Shown here: piece after piece, positions 16,149 to 25,133 of the stretch
Position numbering within the stretch: the stretch's first letter is position 1
How the letters are laid out: each line of letters starts with the position of its first letter
Source of the DNA: Pseudomonadota bacterium
GTDB lineage: Bacteria > Pseudomonadota > Gammaproteobacteria > Pseudomonadales > Azotimanducaceae
Reading direction: 5' to 3'
NCBI GenBank assembly: GCA_022571415.1
Contig: JACZXW010000002.1
Coordinates: forward strand, 1-64,000
DNA length: 64,000 bases
Made by a program: the position numbers and the translations under genes
Notes under the pieces: model-generated
The model's database searches: none
The model's input: only the letters and a program-made list of their open reading frames with translations
What the model was told of the DNA's origin: nothing

Positions 16149-17323
16149 GGCGCGGGGGAGACCTCGGCTATTGGCAAATCGGGCAGGGCCAGGTGATTTT
16201 TTCCTCCCGGTTGAGCCGGCAGGGTATGTTCTCGGGTCAAGGTAGCGCAGATCGACTCCGCCATCATGGGAACCAGGGTCAGTTTTGTGGGCCAGCACAC
16301 CAGCAGGTTTTGAGTTGATTTGTGATACGGGTGATCAGGTCTGTTGCGTTCGGCCTGCGCGGGTTCCGCCCTGTCGATTCGATGAGTTGCCCATTGTGCC
16401 TTGCTTGGCGTCATCCAGGGAAACAGCGAAGAGAGTTCCTTTTGAGCGAAGTCAATTTGTTCTCCTTCACTGCGACGGACTCCGGTTTCGGCGAGATCTC
16501 CGCCGAGATACCAGACAGGTACGCCGTTCTTTGTTTTGTGAGTAGTAATGGTGATCCTTGGTTTATCGGCGGAACCCAGGCTCACTGCATGAGCAAAGAC
16601 AGATGGAAGGTCCTCACTACACAGCATCACCTGATGCAAGGGGCGCCTTTGCATCTTGATGGAGCCAATGTTGCAAGCGGCGAGTAAATCTGCGTTTCCA
16701 GCCCCGGCTGCCAGTACGTAGAGACTCGCCTTGAGACTGAGACCGTTTTCGAGCTGTACACATTCCACCTGGTTGTGTGTGTTGCAGACAAGCCGAACAC
16801 TAGTGCGAAAAGTATGTTTTTCTGCGAGGTTCTGTAAAGTTGTCAGTAACGAAGATGTATTGATAACCAGATCCTGCAATTGATACAACCAGCCTTTAAA
16901 CTGTGCATTGGAAAAAGGCTTCGGATACTCCTGCCTAGGGAGTGAAGAAACCCGCGATCGAATCGATTTGCTACCGAGAAACGCGGTCAACTTTGAACTG
17001 ATTGAGCCATCAGAGAACAGGTAATAATCGTTGGAAAGAACATCCACTTGTCTCAAATCCATGGTCCCGGCACCGGAAAGGCAATTACGCCAGGTCTCAG
17101 GCATGGAGGCGATACTTATCGACGCTGGTGTGCTGAACCCGCCAAGCGTATATTTTATCCCGCCGTGGATCATGCCCTGTGACGCGATGGTCTGATCACC
17201 ACCGAGAGTGTTTTTTTCCAATAGCAAAGAATTGAAACCAAGCTGTTTGAAAGCGTTAAGTAACCAGAGCCCTGAAATACCACCACCGATAACGACGATG
17301 TCTGTTTTTAAGGTGTCAGCCAT
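16130..17323 (-). CDS. FAD-dependent oxidoreductase, DAO/glycine oxidase-like
   Basis: Protein of 397 aa. DIVVIGGGISGLWLLNAF at the N-terminus is the dinucleotide-binding GxGxxG, with LLLEKNTLGGDQT following, as in the DAO fold (glycine oxidase and glycerol-3-phosphate dehydrogenase relatives). LYVLAAGAGN is the second FAD contact. It resembles PA4991 of P. aeruginosa, an FAD enzyme I recall as structurally characterised with unknown substrate. The start is fixed because the Rossmann strand begins at residue 8. A perfect TATAAT on this strand ends only eight bases before the ATG and no Shine-Dalgarno is present, so the message may be leaderless. Confidence 0.87.
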   Translation of the reverse strand: MADTLKTDIVVIGGGISGLWLLNAFKQLGFNSLLLEKNTLGGDQTIASQGMIHGGIKYTLGGFSTPASISIASMPETWRNCLSGAGTMDLRQVDVLSNDYYLFSDGSISSKLTAFLGSKSIRSRVSSLPRQEYPKPFSNAQFKGWLYQLQDLVINTSSLLTTLQNLAEKHTFRTSVRLVCNTHNQVECVQLENGLSLKASLYVLAAGAGNADLLAACNIGSIKMQRRPLHQVMLCSEDLPSVFAHAVSLGSADKPRITITTHKTKNGVPVWYLGGDLAETGVRRSEGEQIDFAQKELSSLFPWMTPSKAQWATHRIDRAEPAQAERNRPDHPYHKSTQNLLVCWPTKLTLVPMMAESICATLTREHTLPAQPGGKNHLALPDLPIAEVSPAPWETAF

Positions 17324-17331
17324 GTCTTTTT

Positions 17332-17337
17332 ATTATA
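17332..17337 (-). promoter_or_regulatory. -10 element (TATAAT) of the FAD oxidoreductase-AKR operon
   Basis: Reads GCGCTATAAT on the minus strand. Transcription would start at or within a base or two of the ATG at 17323, giving a leaderless or nearly leaderless mRNA. No good -35 at 16-18 bp. Confidence 0.5.
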
Positions 17338-17375
17338 GCGCTGATGGGCAGTAGCGACGAGACTGGCTATAGAAA

Positions 17376-18707
17376 GTGATGTGGTTGATCGTTATGCTGG
17401 AAACCCTGGGCACAAACTCCCCAGGGAGCCTGCTGAGGAATGTCTTGCTAAGAATATTGTACAGTTTCTTGTTCTACCTGGTGATACCTGCTGTATTGGC
17501 CAGGTTATTCTGGCGTTCCCTCAAAGAGCCGCTGTACAGACAAAACCTGTTACAGCGATTTGGATTTGTGAATATTGAAAAAGAGGTTGGATCAGAGCTC
17601 ATCTGGGTCCACTCAGTCTCAGCAGGAGAAACCATTGCTGCCGCACCATTGGTCAGGAGGCTGGTTACCCGGGGCTTCACTGTCCTCATGACGACCATGA
17701 CACCCACTGGACGGGAACGAGTGCTTGATTTGCTTGGAGATAGCGTTTTGCATAGTTATGCGCCTTATGATTTGCCTGACGCAGTCGGTCGGTTCCTGGA
17801 ACGAAGCAAACCGAAATGCCTGGTGATTATTGATACTGAGCTATGGCCAAATATCATCCACCAGTGTTCCCTGCGGAATGTGAAAACGATTCTTGTCAAT
17901 GGTCGTTTGTCAGCCCGATCAGCGGCTGGTTACAAAAAGATTTCCGGTCTTGCCAAGCCAATGTTGCAGGAAATTGATTATCTAGCTGTGCAGACATTTT
18001 CTCACGGAAGGAGGTTTATTGATTTGGGCCTTGGTGAAGAAAAACTCGTGGTTGCAGGAAGCATCAAGTTTGATCAGGAACTGCCTGCTGATTTCAATGA
18101 AAAGGTATCGCAGCTTAGGGGAAAAGTTGGGGATCGTCTAATCGTAATTGGTGCGAGCACTCACCGTGGTGAGGAGGAAATGATTCTTAACGCTTTCAGA
18201 TCGATTCGAAGTTCCCATAAGGAACTTCTACTGATACTTGCGCCCAGGCATCCTCATAGGAGCAACGAGGTCGCAGAGTTAGTCGAAAAAGCGGGAGAAA
18301 TATTGCAACTTCATAGCGATAATAGAAATTGTAATGATAGCACCACCGTATTATTGTTAGATGTAATGGGGGAACTGATCTATTTTTATGGTATCTCTGA
18401 TATTGCCATTGTCGGCGGCAGTTTTGTGCCTGTTGGCGGGCATAATTTAATGGAGGCTGTGCATGCCCAGGTCCCGGTTATCATGGGCCCGCACCTTGAA
18501 AACATTGAAGACATTGCGTCAATGTTTGTCGATAATGGAGGCATGCGAATTGCCCGGGATGCGGCTGAACTCAACGTGGCGCTTGGTTCCCTGGTATCTT
18601 CCGCAGACGAGCGCCGTCATTTGGTCGCGCAAGCTAACGACGTGCTCAAGATAAATCAGGGCGCGCTAGACAAGGTTGAAAATCTAATCATTCAATCCAT
18701 CACTTGA
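17376..18707 (+). CDS. waaA: Kdo transferase WaaA
   Basis: Protein of 443 aa (E. coli WaaA 425), GT30 family. It transfers Kdo from CMP-Kdo to lipid IVA. N-terminal membrane anchor (about 20-45), then IWVHSVSAGETIAAAPLV, VLMTTMTPTGRERV, VIIDTELWPNII (GT30 motifs), and the C-terminal GASTHRGEEEMIL and FVPVGGHNLMEAV. ATGs also exist at 17379 and 17394, so the start is uncertain by a few codons; most of the extra length is N-terminal. Divergent from the FAD oxidoreductase gene. Confidence 0.96.
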   Translation: MMWLIVMLETLGTNSPGSLLRNVLLRILYSFLFYLVIPAVLARLFWRSLKEPLYRQNLLQRFGFVNIEKEVGSELIWVHSVSAGETIAAAPLVRRLVTRGFTVLMTTMTPTGRERVLDLLGDSVLHSYAPYDLPDAVGRFLERSKPKCLVIIDTELWPNIIHQCSLRNVKTILVNGRLSARSAAGYKKISGLAKPMLQEIDYLAVQTFSHGRRFIDLGLGEEKLVVAGSIKFDQELPADFNEKVSQLRGKVGDRLIVIGASTHRGEEEMILNAFRSIRSSHKELLLILAPRHPHRSNEVAELVEKAGEILQLHSDNRNCNDSTTVLLLDVMGELIYFYGISDIAIVGGSFVPVGGHNLMEAVHAQVPVIMGPHLENIEDIASMFVDNGGMRIARDAAELNVALGSLVSSADERRHLVAQANDVLKINQGALDKVENLIIQSIT

Positions 18708-18826
18708 CCAGACCTGTCGATTATTTTCAAGTCCCGTAAGCAATATTTTTGTAAATTTTTCCAACACTTATCCTTTTGAATCTGTGTTAATCTAGAAGTC
18801 AACAAAGTACTTCATGACTAGCTTAT

Positions 18827-19303
18827 ATGGAGCAGGAAATAAACATACCGGGAAGACGACGTTATGTCCCTGATCTGATCTCGGATATGGCAGAGTGTGA
18901 TGCCAATTACATTCGCTTGCTTCGTTTGTTTCCTAATATGCGGGATGAGGATAATCTTGAGTTCGGCGTGCACGGAACCACAGAAGATGGTGCTATCGTT
19001 AATATCAGGATCATTGAACGTTGTCCATATACAACGATGTTAGTCGTTGAGGTCAGAGGTGAACAAGACCAGCCGTGGATCAGGTGGCCCAGTCTTGAGG
19101 TTCGGGTCTATCATGACGTGAACTCCGCCGAAGTGGTGTGTTTTGAACGGCATCGCAACTTTAAGTACCGTTACAACACACCTAATCCCAAGATGTTTCA
19201 GCCTGACGAGAAGTCACAGATCAATCGATTCTTCGGTGAACTGCTGACATTTTGTCTGCAGCATGGTCATGCGCTAACCCTGGTTGATTTTAGCGCCAGT
19301 TAG
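18827..19303 (+). CDS. DUF1249 family protein (YqiB-like)
   Basis: Protein of 158 aa (E. coli YqiB 140). Conserved blocks: PDLISDMAECDANYIRLLRLFP, VRVYHDVNSAEVVCFE and the C-terminal KSQINRFFGELLTFCLQHG. Cytosolic, no known enzymatic activity. In E. coli the gene lies in the nudF-yqiB-cpdA-yqiA-parE cluster; here nudF, cpdA and yqiA are absent and parE follows after 337 bp, consistent with a reduced version of that cluster. Confidence 0.9.
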   Translation: MEQEINIPGRRRYVPDLISDMAECDANYIRLLRLFPNMRDEDNLEFGVHGTTEDGAIVNIRIIERCPYTTMLVVEVRGEQDQPWIRWPSLEVRVYHDVNSAEVVCFERHRNFKYRYNTPNPKMFQPDEKSQINRFFGELLTFCLQHGHALTLVDFSAS

Positions 19304-19310
19304 TTGGCGC
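19293..19310 (+). other. short inverted repeat at the end of the DUF1249 gene
   Basis: GCGCCA-GTTAGT-TGGCGC, a perfect 6-bp stem with the DUF1249 stop codon in the loop. No T-run follows on the plus strand (an A-run at 19318-19324 follows), so it is a weak terminator candidate at best. Confidence 0.35.
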
Positions 19311-19640
19311 CGCCCTTAAAAAAACAAACTCTTCGTTTAACTTGCGGCCTTTCTAAGCAGGAACTGTTTACTTGTTAATTTAGGAAGGATTTCCGAGGAA
19401 TTCAGACTGGCTTCGCGCTATAATTTTTATTCAATTGTCAGGACGAGTCTGACCGTTGAAATCCACAGGCCAGGTAGTCAATTTTGCGGGACTTGATAAA
19501 ACGTCGCGAGGAATTTTTGCCTTGCGTCGGGTACCTGCGGGTTCTGCAAAAAAGGGAATCTTTTGAGCGTTGTTCACCAGTGCTGCGGAAATACCCTCTG
19601 AAATATTTACAATACTATTTACAAGAGAAAGCGGGAAAAT
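19304..19640 (+). other. 337-bp intergenic region before parE
   Basis: No ORF with coding character; the open frames on both strands lack family features. It contains the end of a hairpin (19293-19310), an A-run, a perfect -10 hexamer TATAAT at 19419-19424 and an unusually long stretch of about 215 bp between that hexamer and the parE start, whose function is not evident. Confidence 0.5.
19419..19424 (+). promoter_or_regulatory. parE: -10 element TATAAT, probable parE promoter
   Basis: GCGCTATAAT in AT-rich downstream context (TTTTTATTC). No recognisable -35 at 16-18 bp. A transcript from here would have a 5' leader of roughly 210 bases before parE. Confidence 0.45.
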
Positions 19641-21542
19641 ATGGCGAGTTCCTATAGAGCAGATTCCATAGAAGTATTGAAAGGATTGGATCCGGTTCGT
19701 AAGCGACCAGGAATGTACACGGATACAACAAGACCTAATCATCTGGTACAGGAAGTCGTGGACAACAGTGTCGATGAAGCTTTGGAAGGTTTTGCCACCG
19801 AAATCCGGGTCACCCTCAGGAAAGATGGGTCTGTTTCAGTCAGTGATAACGGTCGCGGTATGCCGGTAGACATCCACAAGAAAGAAAAGTTATCGGGGGT
19901 GGAACTTATCCTTACCAGGTTGCACTCCGGCGCAAAATTTAACAGCGAACACTACAAGTTCTCGGGAGGCCTGCACGGGGTTGGCGTGTCAGTAGTCAAT
20001 GCCCTGTCGGAGCAGTTTGAAGTGTTCATCAAGCGTGATGGAAAGCTTCACCACATGGCGTTTAAGGGCGGTAAAAGGACGACGAAGCTGACAGTCAGGG
20101 ACAAGGTCGGTAAGCGCAATACCGGAACGCTGGTAAATTTCAAACCGGACCCGAAGTACTTTGATTCCCCGAAGTTTTCCGTTCCCAGGTTAAAACATCT
20201 GCTTAAGGCTAAAGCAGTGCTGTGTCCTGGATTGAGAGTTTGCTTCACCGATGAGACTGCGTCAAAGAAGGGAGAAAAATCGTTTGAGTGGTTTTATGAA
20301 GACGGGCTTAAAGATTATCTGGCTGTAGAACTGGAAGGATTTGAGGTGTTACCTGCTGAGCCATTTATGGGTTCAATGAAGGGTAATGACGAGATGGTTG
20401 ATTGGGCCGTGCAGTGGCTTCCGGAAGGCGGCGATCTGATTACCGAAAGTTACGTTAACCTGATTCCCACTACTCAGGGGGGTACCCACGTTAGCGGTCT
20501 GCGCAGCGGGCTGCTGGAAGCTTTGAGGGAGTTCTGTGAGTTCAGGAATCTGATGCCCCGGGGTCTCAAGATCTCCGCCGATGATATCTGGGACAAGTGT
20601 AGTTTTGTGCTGTCGATGAAAATGCTGGATCCACAGTTTTCAGGACAAACCAAGGAGCGGCTGAACTCGCGGCAAGCCGTCACGTTCATCTCTGGAGTGG
20701 TCAAGGACAGCTTTAGTCTCTGGTTAAATCAACATATCGAGGAAGCGCAAGCCATTGCTGAGCTTGCCATCAGCAATGCACAAGCTCGACTTCGGGCGGG
20801 TAGGCAGGTTGCCCGTAAAAAAGTGACAACAGGCCCTGCCCTTCCCGGCAAGCTCACTGACTGTTCCTGCCAGGATGCGATGGCAGGGGAACTGTTTCTG
20901 GTGGAGGGGGATTCTGCCGGGGGTTCGGCGAAGCAGGCCCGTGACAGGGAAACTCAGGCGATCATGCCGTTGCGGGGGAAAATACTGAATACCTGGGAGG
21001 TTGATTCCAGTGAAATTCTTGCTTCCCAGGAGGTTCATGACATTTCGGTTGCCCTCGGTATCGATCCGGGGTCCAGCGATTTATCGGGTCTGCGCTACGG
21101 CAAGATTTGCATTCTGGCTGATGCTGATTCGGATGGCCTGCACATATCGAGCTTACTCATTGCACTGTTTGTCAGACACTTCACTGCCCTGGTCGAAAAC
21201 GGCCACGTATTTGTCGCCATGCCTCCTCTTTACCGTATTGACGTGGGCAAAGAAGTATTTTATGCGCTGGATGAATCTGAGCGACAAGGCATTCTCGATC
21301 TTATCGTGGCAGAAAAAAAGAAGGGCAAGGTCTCGGTGCAGCGTTTTAAAGGCCTCGGCGAAATGAATCCAATCCAGCTTCGTGAAACAGCCATGGCGGA
21401 AGACACCCGGCGACTGGTGCAGCTCAAGATGGGTAATCCCCGGGAGGTATTTGAGCTGCTGGATATGCTGTTGTCGAAGAAGCGCGCCGCCGATAGAAAA
21501 ATCTGGCTCGAAAAAAAGGGCGGCCTTGCCGATCCGGCTTAG
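19641..21542 (+). CDS. parE: DNA topoisomerase IV subunit B ParE
   Basis: Protein of 633 aa (E. coli 630). Subunit of topoisomerase IV, which decatenates sister chromosomes. GHKL ATPase domain: EVVDNSVDEAL, DNGRGMPVDIHKKEK, FSGGLHGVGVSVVNAL. Transducer, then Toprim: EGDSAGGSAKQARDRETQA and LADADSDGLHI with the metal-binding DxD. ParE rather than GyrB because it lacks the long GyrB insertion and is followed by parC 37 bp downstream. ATG at 19641 with GAGAAAGCGGG upstream. Confidence 0.98.
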   Translation: MASSYRADSIEVLKGLDPVRKRPGMYTDTTRPNHLVQEVVDNSVDEALEGFATEIRVTLRKDGSVSVSDNGRGMPVDIHKKEKLSGVELILTRLHSGAKFNSEHYKFSGGLHGVGVSVVNALSEQFEVFIKRDGKLHHMAFKGGKRTTKLTVRDKVGKRNTGTLVNFKPDPKYFDSPKFSVPRLKHLLKAKAVLCPGLRVCFTDETASKKGEKSFEWFYEDGLKDYLAVELEGFEVLPAEPFMGSMKGNDEMVDWAVQWLPEGGDLITESYVNLIPTTQGGTHVSGLRSGLLEALREFCEFRNLMPRGLKISADDIWDKCSFVLSMKMLDPQFSGQTKERLNSRQAVTFISGVVKDSFSLWLNQHIEEAQAIAELAISNAQARLRAGRQVARKKVTTGPALPGKLTDCSCQDAMAGELFLVEGDSAGGSAKQARDRETQAIMPLRGKILNTWEVDSSEILASQEVHDISVALGIDPGSSDLSGLRYGKICILADADSDGLHISSLLIALFVRHFTALVENGHVFVAMPPLYRIDVGKEVFYALDESERQGILDLIVAEKKKGKVSVQRFKGLGEMNPIQLRETAMAEDTRRLVQLKMGNPREVFELLDMLLSKKRAADRKIWLEKKGGLADPA

Positions 21543-21579
21543 TGGTCATCAACAAGTTATCTATATCTGGTAATTCTCT

Positions 21580-23841
21580 ATGAGCGAATCATTCGATTCT
21601 GGCGTTTCAGAAACTGTTTCACTGGCACAATATACAGAGGCCGCGTACCTCAACTACGCGATGTATGTCATCAATGACCGGGCACTGCCGCATATTGGAG
21701 ATGGGTTGAAGCCAGTGCAGAGGCGTATTATCTACGCCATGTCGGAGCTGAGGTTAAATGCCGATGCCAAGTTCACCAAGTCGGCGCGGACCATCGGGGA
21801 CGTTCTCGGTAAGTTTCATCCCCATGGCGATGCAGCCTGTTACGAAGCGATGGTTCTGATGGCGCAATCCTTTAGTTATCGTTATCCGCTTATCGACGGT
21901 CAGGGCAACTGGGGTTCCCCTGATGATCCAAAGTCATATGCCGCCATGCGCTACACGGAGTCCCGCTTGACCCGATATGCGGAGTTGCTGTTAAAAGAAC
22001 TCGGTCAGGGTACCGTAGATTGGGCGCCGAATTTTGACGGTACGCTCGACGAACCCGTTAATCTACCAGCGAGGTTGCCTAATATTTTATTGAACGGAGG
22101 CACAGGCATTGCTGTTGGGATGGCAACGGATATCCTGCCCCATAACCTTCGAGAAGTGGCCAGTGCCTGTATCAGGCTGCTGGATAAACCGAAGTCCACG
22201 CTGAGAGATATATGTGAACATATTAAAGGACCGGATTTTCCTACGGGCGCTGAAATCATTTCTGCCAGGGAAGATATCCTGCAGATTTATGAAACAGGAC
22301 GGGGTGGAATCCGGGCTCGAGCAGTCTACCAGGAGGAATCCGGCGAGATTGTTCTTACCGCCTTGCCTTACCAGGTATCCGGTTCCAGGATTCTGGAGCA
22401 GATAGCTTCCCAGATGCAGGCAAAGAAGCTACCGATGGTGGTGGACCTGCGCGATGAATCAGATCACGAGAATCCCACCCGCATCGTTATTGTTCCTAAA
22501 TCCAACCGGGTCAATATTGAGGAGCTGATGAGGCACCTGTTTGCGACGACGGATCTAGAGAGAACTTACCGGGTCAATTTCAATGTTATTGGTATCGATG
22601 GTAGACCCCGGGTTAAACCGCTGCTTGAGGTGCTCAAAGAATGGCTGAAATTTCGATCCGACACGGTACTCCGGAAATTGAAATTCAGGCTGGAAAAGAT
22701 ACTGGATCGCCTCCATCTCCTTGAAGGCCTGATGATCGTCTATCTGAATATTGATGAAGTGATCAGAATTGTCCGCACTGAAGATAGGCCGAAACAAGCC
22801 CTGATTAAAAAGTTCAAACTTTCTGAGTGTCAGGCGGATGCAATCCTGGATTTACGATTACGACAGTTGGCCAAACTTGAAGAAGTGAGAATTCTCACGG
22901 AGCAGAGCGAGCTGAATATGGAACGGGTTGATATTGAAAAAACAATCAATTCCAAAGCAAGACTCAAAACACTGATCAAGAAAGAACTCGCGGAAGATGC
23001 AGAGACTTATGGTGATGAAAGGCTTTCAATTATAACCGAGAGGCCAGAGGCGCAGGCTTTCAAAGAGAAAGACCTCATTTCCACGGAACCCGTTACTATC
23101 GTGCTGTCTGAAAAGGGTTGGGTTCGTGCAGGCAAAGGGCACGAAATTGAGCCCAGGGAGTTAAATTACAGGTCCGGGGACAAATTTCTGCAGGCGATGC
23201 AAGGCAGGTCGAATCAGGATGCGGTATTCCTTGATTCAACTGGCCGGGCCTATACGATTGCGGCACACACCCTGGTTTCTGCGCGGGGGCAGGGAGAACC
23301 CCTTACAGGTCGGGTCAATCCCCTGTCAGGTGCCTTCTTTACGGGTCTTCTCATTGGCGATAAAGAGCAGAAATTTGTGGTTGCAAGCGATGCCGGGTAT
23401 GGTTTTATTGCTCGTATCGAAGACATGTTGACTAAAAACAAGGCTGGCAAGTCGTTGATCACGGTTCCCGCAGGAGGTGTGGTGATCCAGCCTGCTGTCA
23501 TTACAGATAGCAAGCATGAGTTTGTCGCTGCGTTTAGCAATGAGGGCAGGTTGCTGATTTTTCCTGTAGAAGATTTACCGCAGATGGCCAGGGGTAAGGG
23601 GAACAAGATCATGAACATACCCAAGGCTCGTGTAGCTGATCGTCTTGAGATGATGACTTATATCGTTGTATTTTCCGAGGTTGACACCCTGGTGGTTCAT
23701 TCCGGCAAGCGGCATATCAAACTGAATATCGATGAACTCGAGCATTATCGCGGCGAGCGGGCAAGGCGTGGGTTGAAACTACCGAGAGGCTTCCAGAAAA
23801 TCGATGATGTCAATCTGATCCGCGGCGACCGATCGTCCTGA
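21580..23841 (+). CDS. parC: DNA topoisomerase IV subunit A ParC
   Basis: Protein of 753 aa (E. coli 752). Winged-helix domain with active-site Tyr125 in [10 protein letters not shown], which forms the covalent DNA bond; tower and coiled coil; then a C-terminal beta-propeller-like domain (about 500-740). The residue matching E. coli ParC Ser80, the main quinolone-resistance position, is Ala85 here ([12 protein letters not shown]), while the following Glu is kept (Glu89). Same operon as parE. Confidence 0.98.
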   Translation: MSESFDSGVSETVSLAQYTEAAYLNYAMYVINDRALPHIGDGLKPVQRRIIYAMSELRLNADAKFTKSARTIGDVLGKFHPHGDAACYEAMVLMAQSFSYRYPLIDGQGNWGSPDDPKSYAAMRYTESRLTRYAELLLKELGQGTVDWAPNFDGTLDEPVNLPARLPNILLNGGTGIAVGMATDILPHNLREVASACIRLLDKPKSTLRDICEHIKGPDFPTGAEIISAREDILQIYETGRGGIRARAVYQEESGEIVLTALPYQVSGSRILEQIASQMQAKKLPMVVDLRDESDHENPTRIVIVPKSNRVNIEELMRHLFATTDLERTYRVNFNVIGIDGRPRVKPLLEVLKEWLKFRSDTVLRKLKFRLEKILDRLHLLEGLMIVYLNIDEVIRIVRTEDRPKQALIKKFKLSECQADAILDLRLRQLAKLEEVRILTEQSELNMERVDIEKTINSKARLKTLIKKELAEDAETYGDERLSIITERPEAQAFKEKDLISTEPVTIVLSEKGWVRAGKGHEIEPRELNYRSGDKFLQAMQGRSNQDAVFLDSTGRAYTIAAHTLVSARGQGEPLTGRVNPLSGAFFTGLLIGDKEQKFVVASDAGYGFIARIEDMLTKNKAGKSLITVPAGGVVIQPAVITDSKHEFVAAFSNEGRLLIFPVEDLPQMARGKGNKIMNIPKARVADRLEMMTYIVVFSEVDTLVVHSGKRHIKLNIDELEHYRGERARRGLKLPRGFQKIDDVNLIRGDRSS

Positions 23842-23866
23842 ATTCCAAACGGAGGAACTCTCAAGA

Positions 23867-24937
23867 TCAGCTTTGATCCTGAATTTGCCTTGCCTGCTGC
23901 TGCAAAAGCGAATCCTGGCTGTCCACAATATAGACCTCGCCGTCAGCAGTGAGGGAACTGTGCAACCGGTGCAGCACAATTTTTCCGGGAATTGGTTCAG
24001 CGGATTTGTCGTGGATTTCCTTATTCACCCGTTGGCTAACGACAAGATTCTGGTCGCTGACGGAGGCGAGATAGCTCGCTTGCTTGCGCAGCATAGATAG
24101 TTCATCGACAGATGCTGAATCAATAGCCGCTTTGAAATGTAGCTTCCCGCTCCGCATCGCGAGCTCCTTGATTAGCAGCCCGCAGCAAAGACTGCGTGAC
24201 AATTGCTCGTTTGTATCAAATGTTATCAGCCATTCTTCTTCGCTGGCTGTTTCGAGTCGACCACCATAGAGCGCACACGCCTTGTTTATTCCGTCCAGCG
24301 GTACCAGTCGGGCGGGTTTGATTTTCAAGACAAGCAAAGTGCAACGGCCCGTCGCCGGTTCATCTTGATGAAGCGTTTCCTCATCAACTGGTTTGGCCGG
24401 GCCATTCTTGACATTGCTGCTGAGCCAGAGGTAAGCAAGATCTCCGTAAAACCAGATGAAGCCCATCGTAAGTAGAGCAACGAGGCAATGGAGAAGAAGC
24501 GAAATGAACAGGATTTGCTGCAATCTCTGTTGAAGTAAACCGGAATCGAGTTCTATCACCAGGTATCCCAGGTTTGCGTCCTGGAAATTGATATCTCTGG
24601 TAAACGATGGTTGCGAACGAGTGGATTTTCCGGATTGGGCCAATAGCTGGCTGTCAGGGTTGTATACGGCGGCAAAATCAAAGTTGTGACGGGCCAACAG
24701 TTGATCCAGGACGACATTGAGGGATAGGACGTCATTTGAAACGAGATAATAAATAGATGTGTTTGCGAGCTGATCGGCGATTGCCTGACCATACTGGTCG
24801 GCCTGTTCTTCAAGTTGGTAGCGAGAAAATGTGGAGATCAACCAGGTGGATGCGACAGCACTTAATAACAATGGCGTCAGGACGGCTATAATAATCCGCA
24901 CCCTTATTGTTCTGGAATTCATGTCTGGACTGACCAA
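23867..24937 (-). CDS. YtjB/AhpA-like inner-membrane protein
   Basis: Protein of 356 aa; Met1 or Met6 may be the start. N-terminal transmembrane helix (about 10-35), a periplasmic stretch of about 110 residues, a second helix (about 140-170), then a cytoplasmic C-terminal part. This is the two-helix sensor-like layout of YtjB/Smp (AhpA). It is divergent from serB, the same arrangement as ytjB-serB in E. coli and Pseudomonas. No enzymatic motif. Role unknown. Confidence 0.78.
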   Translation of the reverse strand: MVSPDMNSRTIRVRIIIAVLTPLLLSAVASTWLISTFSRYQLEEQADQYGQAIADQLANTSIYYLVSNDVLSLNVVLDQLLARHNFDFAAVYNPDSQLLAQSGKSTRSQPSFTRDINFQDANLGYLVIELDSGLLQQRLQQILFISLLLHCLVALLTMGFIWFYGDLAYLWLSSNVKNGPAKPVDEETLHQDEPATGRCTLLVLKIKPARLVPLDGINKACALYGGRLETASEEEWLITFDTNEQLSRSLCCGLLIKELAMRSGKLHFKAAIDSASVDELSMLRKQASYLASVSDQNLVVSQRVNKEIHDKSAEPIPGKIVLHRLHSSLTADGEVYIVDSQDSLLQQQARQIQDQS

Positions 24938-24960
24938 CCTGGCGGCATGTGCGAAAAGGC

Positions 24961-24966
24961 ATTATA
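24961..24966 (-). promoter_or_regulatory. -10 element TATAAT upstream of the ytjB-like gene
   Basis: CCGCTATAAT on the minus strand, ending 23 bases before the ATG at 24937. No clear -35. Confidence 0.4.
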
Positions 24967-25133
24967 GCGGATTGAATTTCGCCTAAGGGAACCCTGGTTA
25001 TGTTTTCTGGGGAATGGATCATCGACCCTTTGATTCTCGGATCCAGAATATCGGCGAACGAAGAAAAGGGTGCTTAATCCGGATGATTCCCTCAAAATCC
25101 ACTTCTTCATCGATCGTGCAGGTACAAACTCCC

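Noticed and set aside
19431-19742. 103-aa minus-strand ORF upstream of parE
   Set aside because: No homology pattern, overlaps the parE start; not needed.
25014-25133. 40-residue N-terminal extension of SerB
   Set aside because: Not similar to any SerB start; the ATG at 25134 fits the family.
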